Origin: Candidatus Bathyarchaeota archaeon
GTDB lineage: Archaea; Thermoproteota; Bathyarchaeia; RBG-16-48-13; GCA-020355125
Assembly: GCA_030670615.1 (NCBI GenBank)
Contig: DAOVBJ010000021.1
Location: 1-10,120 of the forward strand
Direction: 5' to 3'
DNA length: 10,120 nucleotides
This document shows, one piece after another, positions 4,154 to 10,120 of the stretch (its first letter is position 1; every line of letters begins with the position of its first letter). The position numbers were made by a program, and so were the translations under genes. Under the pieces are notes generated by a model. The model ran no database searches. It saw nothing but the letters and a program-made list of their open reading frames with translations, and had not been told where the DNA came from.

Positions 4154-6713
4154 TCTTAATTTGGTACTCGGGTTGTATTTTCGCTCTTCGCAGGAGATTG
4201 GCGTTAGTGACCACGGTGATCGAGCTAATGGCCATGGCAATCTCGGCGATTATTGGATGGGCTAGACCCAGCATTGCGAAGGGGATCATCACGATGTTGT
4301 AGATGAAGGCCCAGAAGAGGTTCGTCTTAATCTTTCTGAAGGTTGCTTTCGACAACTTTATCGCCATGACGACTCCGGAGAGGTCACCTCTCACGAGGAC
4401 GACGTCTCCAGCCTCAATGGCTATGTCCGTACCGGTTCCTATGGCGATTCCGACGTTGGCCTGTGTCAATGCAGGAGCGTCGTTGATGCCGTCGCCAACC
4501 ATGGCGACTAAGCCCATCTCCTCCTGTAGCCTCATAATTTCCGCTACTTTCTGGTCTGGGAGCACTTCGGCTAACACTCTGGATATCCCCACCTTTCTCG
4601 CGATTGCTTCACCAGTCCGCCTGTTGTCACCGGTAAGGATCGTTGTTTGAAGGCCCATCTTCTCGAGTTCCGCGATTGCTTCTACGGAATCTTCCTTCAA
4701 GGTGTCAGCTTCAGCCACTATGCCAACAGATGTACCGTCTTTGGCGACGATTACCGCGGTCTTCGCCTCATCCTCTAGCCTTACCAGCTCCGGTTCCAAT
4801 GCGGCGTAATCTATATCATTGTCTTCCATGAGTCTCCTGTTACCGATGAGAATGGTGCTTTGCCCACTAATTTCACCGACGATGCCTCTTCCCGTTATCG
4901 CTTCAAATTTTTCCAGCTGATGTAATTCAAGTTCCTCTTTTTCGGCTTCCCTGATGATCGCTTCAGCCAACGGGTGCTCGGACCCTTGCTCAACACTTGC
5001 AGCCCAACGAAGAACATCTCCTGCATCGAATCCAGATGCGGCTACTATGTCTGTTACCTCGGGTTTTCCTTTGGTTATCGTACCCGTCTTGTCAAAGACG
5101 ATCACGCGAACGTCTTTAAGCGTCTGAATAGCCTCTCCGCGCCGAATCAACACCCCATTCTCAGCTCCAATACCGCTACCCACCATGAGCACCGTCGGCG
5201 TTGCCAAACCTAGAGCGCACGGACACGCAATGACCAGTGACGACACGGTAGCGACGATTGCGAGGGATAGGACGCTCAAATTCGGGTCTACCCAAGGCAA
5301 GAATTGACTTGCCCAAACACCCACACTTCCCATTGACGCAGGAAAGATCAGCCACAAAGCCAGTGTACCAACCGCTATTAGCAATACGACGGGGACGAAG
5401 TAGCTGGTCACGCGGTCTGCGAATTCCTGTATGGGGACTTTGGATCCCTGGGCCTCTTCCACCATCTTGATAACTTGAGAGAGGAAGGTATCTTTCCCAA
5501 TCTTGATAGCCTTAACTTTTAGGAGTCCCCTCTGGTTCAATGTGGCACCAATGACATTGTCTCCAGGTTTCTTCCGCACGGGCATGGACTCGCCGGTTGC
5601 CATGGACTCGTCGACGCCGCTTTCGCCCTCGATGACAAGTCCGTCTGTGGGTATTTTCGCTCCGGGCCGAATGATCATAACGTCTCCGACTATTACTTCA
5701 TCCATGGGGACTTCGACTTCTCTTCCCTCTCGAAGGATTGTGGCGGTTTTTGCTTCTAGCTCGAGGAGTTTTCGTATGGCTTGAGAGGCTCTTCCTTTTG
5801 CCTTAGCCTCGATGTATCGACCGGTGAGGTGGAAGGTCATGATCATGGCGCTGACGCCGGCGTAGTTGGCTATGGGAGCGATGAAGGAGGGGGGGCCTGT
5901 GAGAAAGGAGGCGAAGGTTCCCAGCATGATGAGGACATCCATGTTCGCGGATCGGTGGGTGATAGCCTTCACGGCGGACTTGTAGGTCGTCAATCCGGGA
6001 TAAAAGAGAACTGGTGCGGCGAGGGCGATCTGGCCTATGTTAAAGACTGTTGGGTTGGGCCAAGCTATTCCAAATACCATCTCGGGAATCATCCATAGAA
6101 TAATGGGTATCGTCAATCCCCAGGCGATGAGGGCTCGTTTCTTCGCGGTTTCGTATACTTGGATTTCTCTTGCCTCTTCCTCCTCATACTTCGCCCGTGC
6201 ATCCTCTCTAGCCAGCACCTGATAGCCCGTATCCTCTACTGCCATCTTGATCTTCTCGTAGTCGGTTATGGCTTGGTTGTAGACAACCGTTGCCTTCTCT
6301 GTCGCCAGATTAACGTTTGCTTCTTCAACTCCCTCCGTCTTTTTGAGAGCTTTTTCGATGGTTTGGGAGCAGGACGCACATGTCATGCCGCCGATCCGTA
6401 GGATTATCTTCTTGGTTCCTTTGTATACGTCGTAGCCCGTGTCCTTAATGACTTTTTCAAACTCTTTTTCGCTCGTGATCGCATCATCGTATTCGACGTA
6501 AGCGGTCTCCGTAGCAAAATTCACTAAAGCCATATCGACACCCGCTGCCTTCTGTAATGCGTTCTCGATGGTCTTTGCACAGCTTGTACAGGTCATTCCC
6601 GCGATCTTGACTGCTGCTTTCTTAGTCGCTTTCTCGCGTTTTGTTGATAGTTCTTCTTTTTGCAATTCGATCACAAAACATTTAATATGTCTTATTACGA
6701 TGCGCGCGCGCAT
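4146..6713 (-). CDS. copA: Cu+-type P1B heavy-metal ATPase (copper exporter)
   Basis: About 855 residues from the ATG at 6713. In that numbering (subtract 13 from the count that begins at the TTG of 6752): two N-terminal heavy-metal domains with GMTCTSC (39-45) and GMTCASC (109-115); TGES actuator loop (373-376); CPC metal site in transmembrane helix 6 (497-499); DKTGT phosphorylation site with Asp541; SEHP nucleotide-domain motif (578-581); TGDN (694-697); GDGINDAP hinge (740-747); YN in helix 7 (805-806) and MAISS in helix 8 (827-831). CPC + YN + MxxSS is the P1B-1 set for Cu+/Ag+, so it should pump Cu+ out of the cytoplasm using ATP. The start is uncertain: GTG 6674 and TTG 6665 also precede the first domain. 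No ribosome site is clear; a TATA-like CATAATAAG (6733-6741) lies about 24 nt before 6713. Confidence 0.93.
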   Translation of the reverse strand: MRARIVIRHIKCFVIELQKEELSTKREKATKKAAVKIAGMTCTSCAKTIENALQKAAGVDMALVNFATETAYVEYDDAITSEKEFEKVIKDTGYDVYKGTKKIILRIGGMTCASCSQTIEKALKKTEGVEEANVNLATEKATVVYNQAITDYEKIKMAVEDTGYQVLAREDARAKYEEEEAREIQVYETAKKRALIAWGLTIPIILWMIPEMVFGIAWPNPTVFNIGQIALAAPVLFYPGLTTYKSAVKAITHRSANMDVLIMLGTFASFLTGPPSFIAPIANYAGVSAMIMTFHLTGRYIEAKAKGRASQAIRKLLELEAKTATILREGREVEVPMDEVIVGDVMIIRPGAKIPTDGLVIEGESGVDESMATGESMPVRKKPGDNVIGATLNQRGLLKVKAIKIGKDTFLSQVIKMVEEAQGSKVPIQEFADRVTSYFVPVVLLIAVGTLALWLIFPASMGSVGVWASQFLPWVDPNLSVLSLAIVATVSSLVIACPCALGLATPTVLMVGSGIGAENGVLIRRGEAIQTLKDVRVIVFDKTGTITKGKPEVTDIVAASGFDAGDVLRWAASVEQGSEHPLAEAIIREAEKEELELHQLEKFEAITGRGIVGEISGQSTILIGNRRLMEDNDIDYAALEPELVRLEDEAKTAVIVAKDGTSVGIVAEADTLKEDSVEAIAELEKMGLQTTILTGDNRRTGEAIARKVGISRVLAEVLPDQKVAEIMRLQEEMGLVAMVGDGINDAPALTQANVGIAIGTGTDIAIEAGDVVLVRGDLSGVVMAIKLSKATFRKIKTNLFWAFIYNIVMIPFAMLGLAHPIIAEIAMAISSITVVTNANLLRRAKIQPEYQIKRR
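6700..6713. promoter_or_regulatory. Perfect 14-bp palindrome at the 5' end of the copper operon
   Basis: ATGCGCGCGCGCAT is fully self-complementary and strictly alternates purine and pyrimidine. It begins at the first ATG of the ATPase frame and lies between two A/T-rich promoter-like tracts (6712-6741 and 6681-6688). It may be the operator of a copper-responsive repressor, with translation starting downstream (GTG 6674). The alternating pattern could also favour Z-DNA. The role is inferred from position. Confidence 0.4.
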
Positions 6714-6756
6714 ATTTGTTTTGTATTTCGGTCTTATTATGTCCACTAGCAATAAA

Positions 6757-6907
6757 TGGCGGGCCCGGAGGGATTTGAACCCACGACTCTCGGCTTTCCT
6801 CTCCGATGTTAGAAGGCCGATGCCCTATCCAGATAGTCGGATTAATTATAATTACCTCGTAACACCCTATCTTTTCCCGACTATTATCCAGACTAGGCCA
6901 CGGGCCC
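6757..6907 (-). tRNA. tRNA-Arg (anticodon TCT) with two introns and encoded CCA
   Basis: Acceptor GGGCCCG (6901-6907) pairs with CGGGCCC (6761-6767); discriminator G6760; CCA encoded at 6757-6759. Intron A (6827-6885, 59 nt) lies in the D-loop at position 20a/21: an 8-bp intron stem ATAGTCGG/CCGACTAT, a 4-bp central helix (6888-6891 with 6829-6832) and two 3-nt bulges, both ATA, give a standard bulge-helix-bulge; cutting after the second base of each leaves the D-loop AGTCTGGATA. Intron B (6796-6809, 14 nt) is at the canonical 37/38 site with central helix CTTC/GAGG and bulges TAA and AAA, but no outer intron stem. After splicing: D-stem GCCT/GGGC, anticodon stem TCGGC/GCCGA, loop CTTCTAA, T-loop TTCAAAT, 75 nt plus CCA. 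The T-stem GTGGG/CCCTC has one T-T mismatch (6783/6769). It decodes AGA, probably also AGG. Confidence 0.93.
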
Positions 6908-6931
6908 GTTAGTCAATTAGTAATAGTTCTT

Positions 6932-6940
6932 CATTTTAAG
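6932..6940 (-). promoter_or_regulatory. TATA box of the tRNA-Arg gene
   Basis: On the minus strand CTTAAAATG follows the A-rich BRE-like AAGAAAA and is centred about 29 nt upstream of the tRNA 5' end at 6907, the usual archaeal distance. The stretch between is A/T-rich with no other signal. Confidence 0.6.
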
Positions 6941-7020
6941 TTTTCTTTTGAGAGTATTCAGGGTAGGTTCAATTGCTAAAAATGATTTATCGTTTTCTTG
7001 TATCACTTATTGAGCTGGTC

Positions 7021-7259
7021 TCAAAAGTGCTGATATCCCTCCAAAACCTGTCCACTCACGGTGTTTACTAGGTTGACGTATTGAGTCCGCTGCTCCTCGG
7101 ACACTATCGTGTATTTCAGACGGATTTATCATGGGATAATGCGTAGTATAACCGTGTAGTTTGCCTGTCCAATGGGCCGTTTATGGGCTCCTTTGAGGAA
7201 ATATGCCGCGTTTTACGCTCCTTCTCAGAAAAAAAATATTTCAATATACCCCTCTCCAC
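7021..7259 (-). pseudogene. Possible broken or tiny gene downstream of the leucyl-tRNA synthetase
   Basis: Two protein-like frames abut on the minus strand. The first, from GTG 7259 to TGA 7116, gives 47 residues and stays open 19 codons further upstream; it includes SEKERKTRHISSKEP and RLYYALSHDKSV. The second, in another frame, ends at TGA 7021 and contains TIVSEEQRTQYVNLVNTV and VLEGYQHF, with GTG 7104 as its only usual start (27 residues). The second frame opens within a few codons of the end of the first, as a single frameshift would leave. I recognise no family. The rest of the 6908-7424 gap holds the tRNA promoter, a hairpin near 7287-7308 and A/T-rich sequence. Chance is a fair alternative. 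Confidence 0.22.
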
Positions 7260-7286
7260 ATGATGAAAGAAGGGACAGAGGCTCGT

Positions 7287-7308
7287 CCACCTGCTCTTAC
7301 AGCAGTGG
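7287..7308. other. 8-bp hairpin in the LeuRS-tRNA gap
   Basis: CCA-C-CTGCT, loop CTTAC, AGCAG-TGG: eight base pairs with one bulged C, flanked by short GGC/GCC complements at 7280-7282 and 7308-7310. It sits 117 nt past the synthetase stop on the minus strand. On the plus strand it lies inside a 17-codon ATG frame (7260-7313) that has the A/T-rich tract ATATTTCAATATA (7236-7248) upstream. It could be a processing or termination structure or part of a small RNA. Confidence 0.25.
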
Positions 7309-7403
7309 CCTAACTAACTAGCAATAAATGTATACGTATCCCAATTAATTTCTAGAATTTACGCTTTTTGGGCATTTTCTTATAGAAATCTGTAAATTTA
7401 AAC

Positions 7404-7415
7404 AGCTAGCTAGCT
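7404..7415. repeat. AGCTAGCTAGCT palindrome, copy 2
   Basis: Identical to the 12-mer at 2999-3010. It lies 10 nt past the stop of the leucyl-tRNA synthetase gene. On the minus strand it reads AAGCTAGCTAGCTG followed by TTTAAATTTA, so it may be a 3'-end hairpin feature. Confidence 0.35.
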
Positions 7416-7424
7416 TCTCTGGAC

Positions 7425-10120
7425 TTATTCGATGTATATTGCGGGTCGATATGGTTCAGCGAGTCTAGCCCTGTTTTTTGGATTGTAGACGCCTTCATCA
7501 TCTTCCTTGTAGCAGTCTATTTCAGCCTTCAACTCCCGTGTGTAATAGTCCTTTGCGTCTGTTATCGCCTTGAACTCGTCGACATATCCGGTTTGTAAGC
7601 GCTTTTCAAGGATTTTTGGAGATGACTTTTTCATGTCTGCCACGATCTTCAACGCGAAGGCTGAGACCTGTTTTGCATTGCTCCGAAACGTCGATTCCGT
7701 CATAAGGTTCTTCATCAGATTTCCCACTTCGAGGGAGCCATCTTCACCCAATTCCAAGGCCTTGCGGTAGACTTTCCACTTCCAGTCCGAGGCGGTGTAT
7801 AGACAGATTCTTTGGGGTGACATCCTTGTGGCTTGAATGATGTTAGAGATGTCCTCTTGAAGCATCTTCACTGTTTCCTCGCCTGCGAGAACGGAAGCGT
7901 CAATTTGAGCCTCGTCGCCGCGGGGCCATTCTTCCACGGAAATGAAGTCGGGGTTTCCCATTCGACGCCAGATCTCTTCACAGAGGTGAGGTGCAAAGGG
8001 AGCCAACAAACGAACTCGGGTTTCCAGAACCTGCCGTAAAATCTTGTGTACGGTGGATCGTCTGCCTTTAACTCTGGGAGCGCGTTTTAGATACCATTGG
8101 ATGTCTTGGTCGATGATGTATAGTGCTGTTTGCACCGCTTGTCTGAACTTGAAGTCTTCCATGGCTTGGGTGACAGTTTCGACGTGTTGTTGGAGGCGAC
8201 TGACCATCCATCTGTCGATGGCTTCGACCTCTTCCCCGCTCTCGTCTTTGACTCCTTCGATCACTTTGAGGGCGGAGGCATAGAATCGCTCCAACCGCTC
8301 CTTTATGGCTTTTGCGAGGGTCTGGCTGAAGTCGGCGTCTTGAAGTAGCTCGGAGGTGGCTAAAATGGCTACTCTGAAGGGGTCCGCCCCATACACTTCG
8401 ATGGCTTTTCTCAGGGGAATGATGTTGCCAAAGGATTTGGACATCTTCTTGCCTTCCATGAGGACACTACCATTGACCACGATCTGTCTGGGCCAGAGGC
8501 GTCTGGAGAAGACTGCTGCGTGGTTGAAGATGAAGAAGGTCAGGTGGTTCGGGACCAGGTCTCTCCCTGAATTGCGGCTGTTCAGGGGATAGAAGTACGT
8601 GAACTCGCTCCGCATCTCATTCAACACTCCTCTCGCTAAACCCTGCTTGCCTTCAATCTCCTCGGGGTCTCCGATTCCGAGAAAAACGTAGTCGAAGGCT
8701 TCGTCACTCAATTGCTCTGGAAGGATCTTCCGTTTCTTTATGGTCTGCGTGATTGTGTAGTAACCCATGTAGATCACTGAATCGGATAGACTTTCAATTA
8801 TCCACTCCGGATCCCATGGCAGCCTCGTTCCTAAGCCGTGTTTGCGGGCGCATGCTTTCTCATGCAGCCAGTCGATCACGTTTTGGAATTCAACAGTCAA
8901 GTCGCGGGGAACGATCATCATCTGGTCTAGGCAGTCGTGGGCCAGTCTCTTCCATTCGTCGTCGCCGTAGTTGAGGAACCACTGGTCTTCAAAGATCTTA
9001 ACTAAGACCTCGGCGCCGCAACGGCAGTAGACGGGTCCATTTAGAAGTTCATATATCTTGCAGGCTTTTCCCTGCTCTAACAGATCCCTTTCCACCCGAT
9101 CCCTCGCCTCTGAGACCAAGAGTCCTGAATATGTTCCCGTGTTCTCTTTCATCATGCCCAGGTGGAATTCTTTGTTATAGACCTCCTTAGTCGCTTCTTC
9201 AACTTTTGCGTCTGACTGGTCTGTGACGCCTATACGCGTGAGAACGTCTAACGCGGGAAACTCGGAGTAGCCTTCGAGGGCGATCAGGGAGATGGGTTCG
9301 ATATCTTGTACTGCTGCTGGCTGAATATTGTATGCTGCGAGGTCTTCAGGCGCTTTTTTCAGGTCTTCTAAGGCGATATAGTCGTAAGGCGCGTGCCCGG
9401 GAACGGACATGACAACGCCCGTGGCATTCTTTGGGTCTACGAAGGAAGCTGGCAAGATCATTACTTTTTCGGAGGTCAGAGGGTTCTCCACGTACTGGCC
9501 CACGAAGGCTTGACCAGATGTCTTTCCCCTCTCTGTGATCTCGTAGTTCAACGTAGCGAGTTTTTCCGCGCACTCTTCGCTCACAACCCACGTTTCCCCT
9601 TCGACTTCAACTCGGACGTATTCCACATCAGGTCGGATCCAGAGATTGGTAACCCCGAAGAGGGTTTCAGGCCGTAGAGTCCCTGTGGGCAGATAGACGT
9701 CATCTGCTCCAACGAGTCGGAACTTGATGAGGGTGAATCCACCTATGTCGGGTTCCACGTCGCCCTTTGTATCATGTTGCCCCATGGGGCTTTCGCAGCT
9801 TGGGCACCAACCAACGGGGTGGCTTCCCCGGGTGATCAAGCCCTTTCTCCTGAGAGTGTTGAATTGCCACTCGATGAAGCGACTGTAGTGGGCTTCGATG
9901 GTGGTGAATTCCCGTCGCCAGTCAATGGAATACCCTATTTCCTTCATGCCTCTCTTGATTTCTTGGTGAAAGTAACTCGCTATCTTGATGGGTTCAGTGA
10001 AGCCTCGGACTGTCTCCCGTGGAACGTGATAGATGTTAACGAAGCCATTGATTAACTCCTTGTCTCTCGACGCCACCCTCTTCGCCATGGCGAGGATGGG
10101 AGTTCCTGTGTAGTGGAATG
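7425..10120 (-). CDS. leuS: Leucyl-tRNA synthetase, archaeal type, N-terminus outside window
   Basis: About 897 residues are visible; the gene continues past the right edge, because the frame is open through FHYTGTPILA before the first in-window ATG at 10088, which is therefore internal. The HIGH motif and roughly the first 70-80 residues are missing. Numbered from that internal Met: GWCPSCESP with Cys95/Cys98 and a CRC site at 355-357, probable zinc sites; editing (CP1) domain TLRPETLFG (137-145) and TGVVMSVPGHAPYDY (223-237), whose APYD aspartate marks a working hydrolytic site; KMSKS at 548-552; then the class Ia anticodon-binding helical domain and the long archaeal C-terminal extension. 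It charges tRNA-Leu with leucine in the cytosol and removes wrongly attached amino acids. The archaeal/eukaryal placement of the editing domain, before the second catalytic half, fits. The gene ends in TAA at 7425 with no strong terminator. Confidence 0.96.
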   Translation of the reverse strand, partial: FHYTGTPILAMAKRVASRDKELINGFVNIYHVPRETVRGFTEPIKIASYFHQEIKRGMKEIGYSIDWRREFTTIEAHYSRFIEWQFNTLRRKGLITRGSHPVGWCPSCESPMGQHDTKGDVEPDIGGFTLIKFRLVGADDVYLPTGTLRPETLFGVTNLWIRPDVEYVRVEVEGETWVVSEECAEKLATLNYEITERGKTSGQAFVGQYVENPLTSEKVMILPASFVDPKNATGVVMSVPGHAPYDYIALEDLKKAPEDLAAYNIQPAAVQDIEPISLIALEGYSEFPALDVLTRIGVTDQSDAKVEEATKEVYNKEFHLGMMKENTGTYSGLLVSEARDRVERDLLEQGKACKIYELLNGPVYCRCGAEVLVKIFEDQWFLNYGDDEWKRLAHDCLDQMMIVPRDLTVEFQNVIDWLHEKACARKHGLGTRLPWDPEWIIESLSDSVIYMGYYTITQTIKKRKILPEQLSDEAFDYVFLGIGDPEEIEGKQGLARGVLNEMRSEFTYFYPLNSRNSGRDLVPNHLTFFIFNHAAVFSRRLWPRQIVVNGSVLMEGKKMSKSFGNIIPLRKAIEVYGADPFRVAILATSELLQDADFSQTLAKAIKERLERFYASALKVIEGVKDESGEEVEAIDRWMVSRLQQHVETVTQAMEDFKFRQAVQTALYIIDQDIQWYLKRAPRVKGRRSTVHKILRQVLETRVRLLAPFAPHLCEEIWRRMGNPDFISVEEWPRGDEAQIDASVLAGEETVKMLQEDISNIIQATRMSPQRICLYTASDWKWKVYRKALELGEDGSLEVGNLMKNLMTESTFRSNAKQVSAFALKIVADMKKSSPKILEKRLQTGYVDEFKAITDAKDYYTRELKAEIDCYKEDDEGVYNPKNRARLAEPYRPAIYIE

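Noticed and set aside
4142..4240. A longer YHS protein starting at 4240
   Set aside because: The extension lies inside the ATPase coding region in another frame and has no ribosome site, while the ATG at 4141 has a perfect one.
6714..6752. TTG at 6752 as the start of the copper ATPase
   Set aside because: It lies 4 nt after the tRNA CCA, before any promoter element for the gene, and adds residues not expected in the family.
7260..7313. A C/D-box sRNA beginning with the perfect C box ATGATGA at 7260-7266, or a 17-codon leaderless ORF in the same place
   Set aside because: No CTGA D or D' box follows within the usual length, and the ORF is too short and unrecognised to call; only the hairpin inside it is listed.
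6745..7330. 14-bp direct repeat ACTAGCAATAAATG at 6745-6758 and 7317-7330, touching the CCA end of the tRNA, as an integration (att) duplication
   Set aside because: The match covers only the CA of the CCA end and flanking A/T-rich DNA, not the tRNA body; the copy lies on the 5' side of the tRNA, no integrase is present, and a 14-mer match in 10 kb is within chance.
8044..10055. Many plus-strand frames opposite the leucyl-tRNA synthetase gene
   Set aside because: They are antisense shadows of a well-conserved coding region, have no ribosome sites, and show no motif of their own.
10088..10120. The ATG at 10088 as the start of leucyl-tRNA synthetase
   Set aside because: The frame continues upstream with FHYTGTPILA, the conserved strand after the HIGH motif, so the Met is internal and the gene is cut by the window edge.

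Overview
The window looks like a chromosomal segment of an archaeon, probably from the TACK side (Bathyarchaeia-like is my guess, not proven). The reasons are an archaeal-type leucyl-tRNA synthetase, a tRNA-Arg gene carrying two introns with bulge-helix-bulge splice geometry, a luciferase-like (F420/flavin) oxidoreductase tail, and archaeal promoter pieces: A/T-rich TATA boxes about 26 to 30 nt upstream of starts, with GGAGGTGA ribosome sites used only at some genes. No mobile element, phage gene, CRISPR array or rRNA is visible.

Layout. 2-223 (+) is the C-terminal end of a luciferase-like monooxygenase. 486-1121 (+) is a complete SGNH/GDSL hydrolase. Everything after that is on the minus strand. 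Read 5' to 3' on that strand the order is: leucyl-tRNA synthetase (7425-10120, N-terminus outside the window); a 0.5 kb gap holding small or broken reading frames; tRNA-Arg(TCT) with introns of 59 nt and 14 nt (6757-6907); a Cu+-type P1B ATPase (stop at 4146); a 48-residue YHS-domain protein (3995-4141) whose ribosome site is made from the last codons and stop codon of the ATPase gene; a T-run hairpin; a possible 23-residue Cys-rich micropeptide (3853-3924); an A/T-rich LOG-family (lysine-decarboxylase-like fold) protein (3130-3726); a 0.74 kb gap; and a class I/II PLP aminotransferase (1196-2389), convergent with the hydrolase.

How genes work together. The ATPase and YHS genes form a tight two-gene copper-handling unit that is translationally coupled; a perfect 14-bp alternating purine/pyrimidine palindrome lies at its 5' end and may be an operator. 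The other genes look like independent housekeeping or metabolic units.

The parts least explained by ordinary genes are the gap 2390-3129 and the tRNA. The gap holds, in series on the minus strand, a possible 38-residue CxxC micro-protein with a TATA box about 26 nt upstream, a compact 66-nt inverted-repeat RNA candidate with its own TATA box, and tandem 11-bp quasi-palindromes next to the aminotransferase promoter. The tRNA has a non-canonical D-loop intron whose BHB fold predicts exactly the cut needed to restore a normal D-loop. These are sequence readings without database support.
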